IMG/VR virus record: IMGVR_UViG_3300009285_004753
Location: 39,973-103,972 of that record
Origin: a virus
Direction: 5' to 3' (one strand)
DNA length: 64,000 nt
Shown: positions 1-10,100 of the stretch, one piece after another
How the letters are laid out: each line of letters starts with the position of its first letter
Position numbering within the stretch: the stretch's first letter is position 1
Notes under the pieces: generated by a model
What the model was told of the DNA's origin: nothing
Seen by the model: the letters and a program-made list of their open reading frames with translations, nothing else
Databases searched by the model: none
Translations under genes and position numbers: made by a program

Positions 1-73
1 TCTCCCAGTAGTCGGCATCGACAATTGTCTTGACCGGACCAACTTGGAGCTTCACCGCCCACCCCCACATCAT
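1..73 (-). CDS. Hypothetical protein, 3' part beyond the window edge
   Basis: An open frame starts at position 73 (two consecutive ATG codons) and runs off the left edge, giving about 24 residues rich in Trp and Val (begins MMWGWAVKLQVG). It lies 84 bases downstream of the previous gene in the same direction. There is no clear Shine-Dalgarno sequence, and the fragment is too short for any family assignment. It is called because the frame is open, the spacing suits this operon and nothing else covers the interval. Confidence 0.4.
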   Translation of the reverse strand, partial: MMWGWAVKLQVGPVKTIVDADYWE

Positions 74-156
74 GCCTATACCACGAAACACAACTCCGCT
101 TCGCCGTGACAGCTTAGCGGTGCAAACGCAACGGTATGTCCGCGGACATACGTGTA

Positions 157-453
157 TCACCGCTTCGGGATTGTAGTAGAAACGTGAACAACCCGGTCTG
201 CCGCCCGGAGGATCGAAGCCGGGACCGGAGCGCCCGCAGACAGCCGCCACTCGACGAACAAAGTCTGCTGCCGGGAATACCGTTCGATCGCCTCGCAGGC
301 ATACCGTTCGTAGTCGCCCTGCTCCGCAGCGCCCTCGTCGTCAGGCGAAATCACGAAAACCAGGGAAGCGGGCGACAAATGCATCCGCCGCTGCATCCCG
401 TCGATGAACGCGCTCTTGCCGGCACCCGCCTCTCCTACCACGAGCCAAATCAT
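157..453 (-). CDS. Miniature P-loop NTPase-like protein
   Basis: A 98-residue protein with a Walker A motif right at its N-terminus (GEAGAGKS, residues 7-14). A hydrophobic strand ending in an acidic residue (TLFVEW) could be Walker B-like, and a later strand reads RVVHVST. I chose the internal ATG at 453 because it places the P-loop on the first beta strand and follows a G-rich stretch about 5 bases upstream; the frame stays open to 522. P-loop domains are usually larger than 150 residues, so this is a minimal or partial version. It lies at the end of the portal operon, near where DNA-packaging genes often sit, but nothing here shows a packaging role. Confidence 0.6.
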   Translation of the reverse strand: MIWLVVGEAGAGKSAFIDGMQRRMHLSPASLVFVISPDDEGAAEQGDYERYACEAIERYSRQQTLFVEWRLSAGAPVPASILRAADRVVHVSTTIPKR

Positions 454-469
454 TTCGCCCCCCCGAGCA

Positions 470-1018
470 TCATGGCCGTCGCCAGTCGAAGATCTCCCAC
501 GCCACACCATACGGCTGCTCAATCAGCGGTATGAGTACGACAGACACCGTCTGCTGCACCTTGTTTTCCCGCGGACACGCAAACCCGAACTCGCCGCGCT
601 GCATGCCCGGCCACACCAAACGAAGCTGTTCCCTATCTGCATCCGTCATCATCGCCCGGAGCAGATCGCCATACATGCGGTCTGCCCGCACAAGCCCCGA
701 CATGTAATCAGCGTAACTGGAGAGGGAAAACACGAGGATGTCTGTCTGCAGCACATGGAAGTTGCCGATCAACCGTCTACGGTAGCAAGGCCCGAGTTCC
801 CGACGAGCAAGCGACGAAAACCGCCCGCGGACCAGCAAGCAGTCCGCGGGCCAGTGGTCGAACAAGGCAACCAACCCCGCCAGCCGGGAAGACGCGACGG
901 CGACTTCGCTACGCTGCGTGACCCAAGCAAGCAACTGGTCGCGTAGCGTAGCGTTCACGTACAGACACCCCCGTCTGCTAGTATCTATACCACAAACCGG
1001 CGTTACACCGTCAACCAC
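470..1018 (-). CDS. Hypothetical protein, 182 aa
   Basis: Not recognised. It starts with GTG, and the start overlaps the stop codon of the preceding gene by 8 bases (GTGGTTGA), which implies translational coupling. The protein is mixed alpha/beta, rich in Arg and Leu in its first half, and ends with the basic tail DWRRP. There is no signal peptide or clear membrane segment. The small P-loop protein follows 16 bases downstream, so the two may act together, but that is only inferred from position. Confidence 0.7.
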   Translation of the reverse strand: MVDGVTPVCGIDTSRRGCLYVNATLRDQLLAWVTQRSEVAVASSRLAGLVALFDHWPADCLLVRGRFSSLARRELGPCYRRRLIGNFHVLQTDILVFSLSSYADYMSGLVRADRMYGDLLRAMMTDADREQLRLVWPGMQRGEFGFACPRENKVQQTVSVVLIPLIEQPYGVAWEIFDWRRP

Positions 1019-1229
1019 CCGCCTGTATGTGCCGCCCCGCTTGAAGTAGCAAATCAGCGAGAACAGGCAGATCTGCGGGCTTCAAGTTGGCCCCACGCCT
1101 GAACGAGCCATTGACTCGCCGGTAGATGACGACGTCCACGAAAGCCCGACCGCCGGCATCCGCGTTCCGATAGACGGCAACCAGGACCGAACCGTACTGA
1201 AACCTCGCCGTCTGACTGACTGCCAGCAT
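1011..1229 (-). CDS. Small protein, possibly PC4/p15-like nucleic-acid binding
   Basis: A 72-residue protein. Its core has two to three beta strands (VLVAVYRN, FVDVVIYRRVNG) followed by a basic turn and a helix (LKPADLPVLADLLLQA). This order of four-stranded sheet, short basic loop and C-terminal helix resembles the single-strand DNA-binding PC4/p15 coactivator fold found in several phages. The resemblance was judged by eye and is only suggestive. The stop overlaps the next gene's GTG start, and the start touches the end of the Mu gpF-like gene. Confidence 0.6.
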   Translation of the reverse strand: MLAVSQTARFQYGSVLVAVYRNADAGGRAFVDVVIYRRVNGSFRRGANLKPADLPVLADLLLQAGRHIQAGG

Positions 1230-2323
1230 CAGCGGTTGAACGGAGACGGGGGCGTCCGACCGGGAAACAACGGTTTACGCTGCGCACGCGGCTTCTTGGG
1301 CAGCAGTCGCTTTCCAATCTGACGCAAGCCCTTCTTAGCGGCGCGGCGAGCGATACCGACCCACGACCTGTCGCTGTACTGAATACCAAGCAGGTCCGCC
1401 ATCAACCGCACCAGCGCAGCACCGCCGGTCTTGCGCTCTATTTCTTCGTACTTGGCAGCAGACACGCGCTCTTGTTTCAGGTAACAATGACAATGCTCCC
1501 GACAGATCGTGTGCCCCGCCCGCGGGTACGTCGGGAGTGTTGCCTTTGTGTAGGGGCTGTGCTCTTGTATCTTGATACAATCGGGGCATGACTCAATGAA
1601 TGTCCGCACCCAGTGGTAAATCATGTGCTCGACAGCCGCCTCTGGATCTTCCTCCGGTTCTTCCTCGGGTACCTCCTCCGGCTCCGGCTCTTCCTTCGGC
1701 TCTTCCGGGGGTAACTGCGGACCCTTGACCGGCGGCGCTTCCGGCTTCGGCGCTTCCTTCGGTTCTTCCTTGGACACCTTCGGTTCTTCCGGTGGAGGTA
1801 ACTGCGGACCCTTGACCGGCGGCTCGACTTCCTTCTCCGGCTTACCGAACGTGCGGCGTACAACATCGGTCGTCCGGCGCGCGACGTCCTTCACCCAGGA
1901 CGCCGCCTTACTACCTGCCCGCTTCAGCGCCGAGCCTACACGCTCAATCGTCTTGCGGAACTCATAAAGCGTCCGCGAGTACCGGATCGCCTCTTCCAGC
2001 CATTCCCGATCCCGCGGCTCTGACAGGTCCAAAGCAACCGCAGTCCGGATAGCATCTTCAAGAAAATCAGCGTCGATGGCTTCATCCAACGGCGCGCCAT
2101 GCGTCAACCCACGGAGATACGCAGCACCAAGCGTATCGGCCGTTCTTTCAGCGAACAAAGCGGAGTCAGTTTCTTCATCCAGCCGAGCCAACGCCCCGAC
2201 GTGCGCTTCGATTCGAGCAGACAGTACCGCTTCATCGAGAGATGGACCCGCGACGGAAGAGAAATCCTCAATCCGCTCCAACAGGTAATACAGACCCGGA
2301 AACCGCTGCCTGAACTCAGCCAT
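1229..2323 (-). CDS. Mu gpF-like minor head protein
   Basis: A 364-residue protein directly downstream of the portal gene and overlapping it by 8 bases. The helical N-terminal part (1-160) is followed by a low-complexity Pro/Glu/Lys segment (about 161-230) with two copies of PPVKGPQLPP. A Cys/His cluster follows (C246, C249, H271, C274, H277, C278, C280), and the C-terminus is basic. A late CxxC...GH..C.CH.C cluster in a portal-adjacent gene is typical of phage head morphogenesis proteins related to Mu gpF/SPP1 gp7, where it probably binds zinc. The charged linker is unusual. Role in head assembly or DNA ejection is inferred from family and position. Confidence 0.7.
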   Translation of the reverse strand: MAEFRQRFPGLYYLLERIEDFSSVAGPSLDEAVLSARIEAHVGALARLDEETDSALFAERTADTLGAAYLRGLTHGAPLDEAIDADFLEDAIRTAVALDLSEPRDREWLEEAIRYSRTLYEFRKTIERVGSALKRAGSKAASWVKDVARRTTDVVRRTFGKPEKEVEPPVKGPQLPPPEEPKVSKEEPKEAPKPEAPPVKGPQLPPEEPKEEPEPEEVPEEEPEEDPEAAVEHMIYHWVRTFIESCPDCIKIQEHSPYTKATLPTYPRAGHTICREHCHCYLKQERVSAAKYEEIERKTGGAALVRLMADLLGIQYSDRSWVGIARRAAKKGLRQIGKRLLPKKPRAQRKPLFPGRTPPSPFNR

Positions 2324-4130
2324 TCAGATCGGATTTCACAGGTACGGCGCCGATTACCGCCCCCTTCGGGGGTAAGCGGTCCAAATGGTCCGAGATCTCG
2401 ACCGTTGATCGACGCAGGCTCTTGCCGCCTCCCTTGAACGACCGCATGAGGCCGTTAAGCAGGTTATCCCGCACGTCATCCCCCTCAACCAACGGAATCT
2501 CGTTACGAAGCGAACGGCGCTGTACCGAAGCTACCTGCGGCTCCGGCAGCGGCGGGGCCTCGGGTTCCGGCTGCGGTAAAGTCGGCGGCTCACCCTCCAA
2601 CGGTGACGTGGCACCGGGAGGCGGACCAAGCGGGACACCGGCACCCAAACCAGGCGGCATGCCTCCGACCGCACCACCAACAGTGCCCGGCTGAATAGGA
2701 GCGCAGTACCGGTCGATGTCACTATCGGAGAACGACAGAAGCGAGCGCAGAATGTAGGCACGCCACTCTTCCATGTCGAAACCGAGATTCACGCCGAACG
2801 CCGTCATCCGATCGCCGACATCCAACACGGTCTGCAACACCTCCAGCCGCTGCAAGAGTTCCAGCGGCGACGGCGGTACCATACATATCTTGAAACTCCT
2901 GGCAGACGTCGGCAGCCCCAACAACGCCAAGTGGATCTGCGCCAGCCGCATCAACCCGGTAATGACAGCCCGCTGCAACCGAATAGCCAAGCGGGCAAAC
3001 CGGATGGAACGGAACCCCAGCGCCCGGTTACCGTCGGCCTCTTCCCCGTACCCATACCACGACTTCTTCGCGTTCGCTGAAGCAAACAGTCGGTCCAGCG
3101 TCATATCCACGTCATACGCCGCCCAAATGTCGGGCTTACCCGGCACTACCTCGATCGCCGTCTGCGAGTCCTTCCAGGTCGGCCAGATCAAGTCGTCAGT
3201 CAATCCCAGCGGGTTGTACAACACATCGTATTCACCCGTAGCCGGGTTGCGGTACGACTGCCGCTTCATCTGGTTCTTCCATCGGTTCAGCTTGTTGAAA
3301 ATCTCCTGCTCCGCTGAACCCGAACCAACGTCCACCTTGATATTGCGCCGGTCGAGGCTGTTCGTCATACGGTACGCCATCACAGTGTCCAGCGCGCATT
3401 TGAACTGCTTTGCCGGGACTCTGGTAGTCGCTAGGATGCTCTTCCCGTGAACCGCCCGCTCAATGATCGCTGTGCTCCCGGTCCCGGTGAAATACGTCAG
3501 ATTCGTACCCAACAGTCGGTAGTGAATGAAGTCCCACGGCTTGTACGCATCCTTCAAGTCATCCTGCGACCAAGCCTTGCCGCGTTGTGTCCGGTCGTAG
3601 TAGTAGCCGAGCAACGTCCCGTTATCGGATTCTGAGCGCTCCACATAGCCGGGGTCCACTGCCTCAACGGCATCGACCCCTTTACCCGCTGTTGCGTGCA
3701 CCTTGTGGTAGAAATCACCCAGTTTCGCCACATCCCGCAGTATGGCGTACACCATCTCTTCCGCTTCAACCCGGAGCAACATGTCTTCCACACAAGACAC
3801 GACGCCCTCGTTCGCTGACTCTACCCAGACAGCCCGGCCCCGCTCCATGTCCACCTGCGATGCCTCCTCGGCGTAAGAGTCGAGGATCGCCGACACTTCG
3901 GGGTAAGTGTCAAGCTCCTGGTACAGATCGTACTGAGCAACACGCTGCTGCGGTGTGTTGCCGTACACGGCGCGCATGTACCTGTCGGCGCCAGTTGAAA
4001 GCTGCATGTCCGGCAGAACGATCGGCTCCTGCGCAGACGGCCTGACCGTCGTTGCCGTAAGCCGCGCCGACCGAGGAAGAAACGCCCTAGCAAGCGCCAG
4101 ACGCCACGCTGGAATCTTGGACTCGTTCAT
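2316..4130 (-). CDS. Portal protein (T4 gp20-like)
   Basis: A 604-residue protein of normal length for a T4-type portal. It would form the dodecameric ring at the capsid vertex through which DNA passes and to which the neck attaches. Supporting features are the N-terminal segment with R-Y-x-x-Y/A-V-Y-G and EVSAILDSYAEEA-type helices, a central YNPLGLTDDLIWPTWKDS segment and long helical stretches. The tail (about 500-555) is Gly/Pro-rich low complexity. Its start overlaps the end of the giant fibre gene by 4 bases (ATGA), and the gpF-like protein follows, as usual for portal neighbourhoods. Confidence 0.85.
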   Translation of the reverse strand: MNESKIPAWRLALARAFLPRSARLTATTVRPSAQEPIVLPDMQLSTGADRYMRAVYGNTPQQRVAQYDLYQELDTYPEVSAILDSYAEEASQVDMERGRAVWVESANEGVVSCVEDMLLRVEAEEMVYAILRDVAKLGDFYHKVHATAGKGVDAVEAVDPGYVERSESDNGTLLGYYYDRTQRGKAWSQDDLKDAYKPWDFIHYRLLGTNLTYFTGTGSTAIIERAVHGKSILATTRVPAKQFKCALDTVMAYRMTNSLDRRNIKVDVGSGSAEQEIFNKLNRWKNQMKRQSYRNPATGEYDVLYNPLGLTDDLIWPTWKDSQTAIEVVPGKPDIWAAYDVDMTLDRLFASANAKKSWYGYGEEADGNRALGFRSIRFARLAIRLQRAVITGLMRLAQIHLALLGLPTSARSFKICMVPPSPLELLQRLEVLQTVLDVGDRMTAFGVNLGFDMEEWRAYILRSLLSFSDSDIDRYCAPIQPGTVGGAVGGMPPGLGAGVPLGPPPGATSPLEGEPPTLPQPEPEAPPLPEPQVASVQRRSLRNEIPLVEGDDVRDNLLNGLMRSFKGGGKSLRRSTVEISDHLDRLPPKGAVIGAVPVKSDLNG

Positions 4131-7100
4131 GCCCGCACCGTATGCAGCCGGTTGACCGCCCGCACATCCAGCCGACGGTTCGATAGATCAAAGGCCACGC
4201 CCCCGGTAAGACCGAGAGCACGCAGCCCGAATGAATGCACACCAGGAGCGAGGTCGAGAAACACCGGCGGAAACACCAGCCACTGCGGCGCAGTAGCACC
4301 GTGCAGGTTGTGCTGCAACGCGCTGACAGCATGCCGGTGCCCGTCCACGGTCAGTTCCAGCGTCAGTTCTCCATCTGCCGCCGGAGCCGTGAGTGCTGCC
4401 CTTACTGCCGCCACCACCTCGTATGTTCCCGCCTCCGGCACAACGACGGACGTCCACGTATCGAGCACACGCGTCAGCGTAGTGGCGGTAAGCGCCTGTG
4501 CCGCTGTCGAAAACGTTCTGCCGCCGCCTACGGCCGCATGCCCCTGCACCGAACCGTCAGATATAGGGCACCACGTCGTGCCACACCCGGTTACGTCGTT
4601 ACGATGAACGAGTCTATCCGCCAACGGGCGGAATGTGGCACCGGGAGCACGAACATCAATCGCGCTGATTACCGTCGCCACTCCCGCACCGGTCTGCACG
4701 ATCTTGATCGTGTGCCACCCCCAGTTAGAGCGCGCGATAACCGTCTCGAACGCAAACGCGCTTGCCTGCCCGTCGATGTACGTGTCACACGTCCCCTTCG
4801 TTCCGCGGACGACAAAGTCGGTCCCGAAAAACGAGAACGTAACCGTACCCGTAGCGTCCGTCATCTGCAGCGCATGCCCGCCAGGAAGTACTGAAGAACT
4901 GATCATCGAGATGTTCGTGCCCGTCGCTCTGAAGTCGCGATACGGGTAATGCCGGTCCCACCCGCGACCGGGGTCAAGCGCCGTCGCAGCCAGATGCAGC
5001 AACTGCTCACCGGGCCGGTCCATAACACCGGCGATAACCTCGTCGGGCACGGCCGATTGAGCGTCGATCGATCTGACTGTAATGCCGGAAAGCATGAACA
5101 CAGCATTGGCGCCGGCGGCGGCAACACTCGGCGAGATCTGAATGACATGGTATCCCATCGGCAAATGCTCACACACGCGCCAAGCACCAGCACCGGTTTC
5201 GGCGACCGAGTGTGACCCGATCGAATGCCCATCAATGTACACAGTAAACTCGAACGTTGCGCTGAACGGAATTGATGTCTCGTAAGGGACGTGCAGATCG
5301 AGCCCCGTACCATACCAACCGAACCGCAGCAACGGGAACGAGAGCACAGGATCATCGTACACCAGCACAACCAATTTCCCGGCAGCGTCCTCGGTCACAG
5401 CCGCCTGCCACCCGACGAAACATGTAGACCCGTCACCTGCCACGTAGAACATGTTGCTTTTGACATTGTTGGGCACGTTATCGACATCGTAAAACACGCC
5501 CCCATCCGCTGCCCCCATTGACAGCGCCGTTACCGGGTAGAACGTCTTGCGCTCGGGCGCCGATGGAACATCCCACAGCGACATCCAGGTCGAGCCGTAG
5601 AACCGGACAACAGCACCGGCAGAAAGAAATCCGATGTTCTCGTCCGTCGTGATGGTATTCGCAGCGGGGTCGATAGCGATGATGTAGCGCAGAACACGTG
5701 AACCCCCGCTCTCCACCGTGATCATGTCCCCGAACTTGAAGCCCGCAATAACAGGATCGGGATTGACATTACTGATCGTCGGCGAAGCGACTGCCGTGTC
5801 TCCCGTCGCTTGTGTCTTATCCGGAACATCGTAATGATATGCTGTCACCGTGCCCTGCTTGTTGACCGTCCATACCGACGTGCCGCCCTTCCATGTCACC
5901 GCAGGTAACGCCGCTGAATGCTTGGTGGCTGCGCTCCGCGTGACCTGTTTCCCGTCGATAAACACGTCGCCTTGTCCGACCAGCAGCCCCGAGCTTTGGT
6001 AGTCTTGCACGACCACATCGAAGCCGTACAACAGCACGGTCTCCGATGTATTCGTCCGCAAGATCCGCATCGTATGCACGCCTGTCGCCAACCACGCCGG
6101 ATCTTCATCGCCCACAGATGCCGCCGGGCTCATTACAGCCCGAGTGAACAGGCGGCACCGGAGCGCAGAGTGCGGCTCGACAGCGACATCTGTCGTCAAG
6201 TTCGTCTTCACCAACCGCCCGTCGATCCAGACCTGCCCGGTAACTGTACCGGCAGTAGTTCCTCGAATCAGAGGGACAGCACCGTTCCCGTAGAACGTAA
6301 ACTCGGCCCAACACGAAGCCCCGCTGAGCAACTGAACCGTACCATCTGCCGCCGACCAGTCCACACGACCGCCGTAGCGAATGCGCTGATCGCGGGCATC
6401 CAACCAGATCTGATCACCGCCACGCACATTCGGCGAGGCGTACAAATCCTGCGGCCCGTATTCGTTCACTCGATACGGCTCACTCAGCAGCACACGACTG
6501 ATTCCTGTCTGGCAGAACACGTCGGCCAACGGCAGACTACGCGGGTTATTGTCGATGGTGAGCTTGCCGTGCGACGAACTGCTCGGTGCCGACGTGTCCA
6601 GCGTAACATTGTAGTCGAACGTAAGCATGTCACCAGCGGTCTTGCCGAGGATACGATGCGCTGTTCCGGCCGTGTCCCAGAACAGGTACTGTGTCGTGAC
6701 ACCGTCCGCTATCGGGAGATTGACGGCAACCCCGAAAGCCGCCTCCGACCACCGCAGCGTAAACGTCAACGCCGCGAGACCACCAACGGCGAACACCCGG
6801 TCTACCTGAACCTGCGTATCACCCGGTACGGCGATCACACGGTACACGCCGTTGTCACCGGGCGTACCTGCATCATTGACGATCAGTGTCGCCCCAACAC
6901 GGACCACGCCTGTGAAACCGCCGGCGCCCGACGTAAAGATATCTGTCGGCCCGACACCGGTTGCACCATCGTTCCGCGTGATCGGCGTCGGCCGCGTGTG
7001 TGTGAATGCCGTCAACCCCGTGTTGCTGAAGTGCAGCGGACCAGAAACGACAGCGCCGTGCCACTGTGACAGGACGGGCACCGTCGTCACGTTCGCCGCG

Positions 7101-10100
7101 CCGTGCAAGTAGACCCGGTTCAACGCGTCATCGACGCCCATGACACGATGCCGGACACCAGCAGCGTCGATGAACGAACTGTCGGCCATAACACCGCTGA
7201 GATCCACAGCGCCGACAAACTGAACGGTACCGATTACATCGCCGCCGGCGCCGGGCATACCGGCCCAGTTGAAGCCGACCATCGTCTCGTTACGAAACTG
7301 CGCCTGCTCCGTCTCGACCACGGCCACAGGATCAGCGGCGTAGTCACCGAGAGCGTCTACCGAGTACGCCTTAGCGCTATCGGCCAGTTTCTCGTAGGTC
7401 ACACTGCCGTCGGGGGGCGGTGTCTGCCCCAGCTTGACCGTCTGCCCTGTCTCAAGCACGGTCCCGTCACACAAGTAGACAGATGTCCCAAACCGCAGCG
7501 CCACGATCACTGTGTTATTCCCGTCAGCCAGCGGCGCGGTCTTGTGCACCACTGACGGCGCGACATCCACGGCACCCGCGCTTGTACGCTGCAACGTTAC
7601 AACCATCCTATCGCCATCGGTCCCGAGCGTCTGGGGGGAGGAAGCAAGGGAGATATCATTCCAGCCTGCGGCCGCAAAAGGCAGGTCGAACCGGAGCGGG
7701 GCAGTCCAGGAAAGAGCACCCGTCGTAGCATTCCACGAAATATTTGCTGTCGAAACCAAGCGCAAGTTTCGGTCCTGGTTCGTCCGGCTGTCGTGCTCGT
7801 GCGCCAGCAGTACAGCGCCCGTAGTGCTGTTCGTCAGCGTACCTGTTACCCGGTACGAAGACACGATGACCTGTGAGCATCCAGCGACCAGCGTGAGCGT
7901 CTTACAATCGACACGAGATACCGTCAGTCCGACGACAGCCGCTTCAACCGAGAGCAGGCAATCGTCAAGCTCAGCATGCCCGACATAGACACGACTTCCA
8001 GTCACACTGACACTCGGCGTTACAGCAGCGGGATCAAACCCGAGGATCTGAAGCCGATTGACCGACATTCCGGTCCCGCCGAGACTGATAACGCCGGCAA
8101 CGGTCGTGTCAAACACGATCCGATCAAACACGGAAAGCGAATCATTGCGCCCGATCGTCTGGCTGGCATTGCTGCGGATCTGGATGTCATATCTGTTATT
8201 GGCGCCGAACCCGAAGTCGCTGTCGAACCCGGCAAAAACGTCCCAATTGGCGACACTGTCGAGCACGGTAAACCCGAGGTCGCACTTCCGGTTCTGCTTC
8301 ACGTACACCCGGTTTGCCTGAACGAAATCAAGGCTTACGTCTTCACCGTGCCGCACCTCTACATAGTTGGCGACGGATGCATCACGAACGCGGACAGTCT
8401 TCTTCAGCACCCGCACACTGCCGGTATTGTTCGCCACCACGTATGTGTTCGGCAGGATCACGGACATCGACCAGTTACCCAGCACCGCGTACAGCCACCC
8501 CCTGAACATCGTTGCTGTTGCGGGATCGTACAGATCGACCGGGTCGTACTTCTTGAGCCTTGAGTAGGGCAGGCCGTTACCGATCTGCAACGCAGCGGCG
8601 ATGTCGATCTGGTAAAGCGTGTGCCCCGCCGGCAGATCAGGGGGTGCGGGAAGTGCAGCGGCAACCCAGGACGCAGCGGCGTGATCGCCGACGAATGAAC
8701 GGCCGCTGCACACCAGGTTGTACGTCCCGTACAGGCTCACAGGGCCGCGGAGTTCTACACCCGACGGAAGGACCAAGTCCTCGCGCAACACAAAGTGCCC
8801 ATTGGCTTCAACCGTGATCGGCGCCGTCGTACTGTCGTTGGTGAACACGTCTCGGATTGACAAGTACTCCGCATCAACGTAATCCATCGCTTCGTCAAGC
8901 GCCAAAGCGCCGGAGAACGTACCGCGGACGGCGCCGCGGCGGTCGAGCACCTTCACTGTCGGTTCGTGATCAGCATCCAGCTTGTGCCGCGTATGACAAA
9001 CAATCGCGGCGTCGGTCACGTGCAGATGCCCGAGATCCACCACATCGCGGATATCGCGGTACTTCATGTCCAGGGACTGCAACGCTGTAATCACCGCACC
9101 GTCTGTCGGCACGACGGGAACGGTCGCAGCCAGTACTGCCGCCCCTGTGACGCTGACGATCTGGTACGGCTGCAACGGAAGCCGCCCGTCGTCCATCTGC
9201 GCCAACACGACACGGTCGAACCTGTGATTACCAGCAGCACACAGCGCCGCCGAAATGAGGTTCGTCTGGTCTGCCTCAACCCTGATGTAGACGCCATCGC
9301 CGGTGACTGCAACACCGTGCTGCACAGACACATCGGTAACCGCAGTACCATTTGCGAGCGACAGGCCCTCCAGTACGCCGCCCGCATCAGCGGCGACTGT
9401 CCTGGTGGGGGCGGCGAGCGCCCCGAGGTAATCGGGCTTGCGTACCAGGCACTGCGAGAATGTCACAGCGCCGGCCGGGACTTCGACGTAAGCGATGACG
9501 GTGTCTTTCACCGTCAGCGGCGGCAACCGGTACACCGTAAACGTCAACGCCGTCTGCCCGCCGGCCTTCCATGTGGTGTTGACGAGCAGCGTCGTATCAT
9601 TCACCACCTCTTCGACGGTGTACTCCCCGTTATCGCCGGGGGTACCCGTGTCATTGATGCGCAGAATATCGCCCCGCGCCACATTGACGAGGAACCCGCC
9701 CGCCAGAGACGTAAGCGTCCGCGTACCGACTGCCGATGTAGCGCCGTCTGCGGCCCCGGCCCACATCGTCGCCGCTAACCGAAAATACGAAGCGCTCGGC
9801 GGCGGCACGGTAAGAGCGTAGGTGTAACTGGCAAAGAGCACGTCGATCCGGTACGTCCCACCGCCAACAGGCAAGTTGAACAGATTGTCCTGACAGGCAT
9901 TCTCGCCGATCCATGCATGATCCGGGGGAAGGAAAACACCGAGTGCCTTGTACGCCACGAAGTTCAATGCAGCCAGTGAACCGACAGGCCAGTCACGGTT
10001 CACCGTGATCTGCGTGTCCAGAGGAACGCCCGTCACGATATAGGCGCCGTTGTCTCCGTTCGATTGGTAGTCTTCGATGACGAGGATGTCGCCGACTGCA

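Noticed and set aside
5918-7069. 383-codon plus-strand frame
   Set aside because: Antisense to the giant fibre; composition unlike a folded protein and no supporting start signal.
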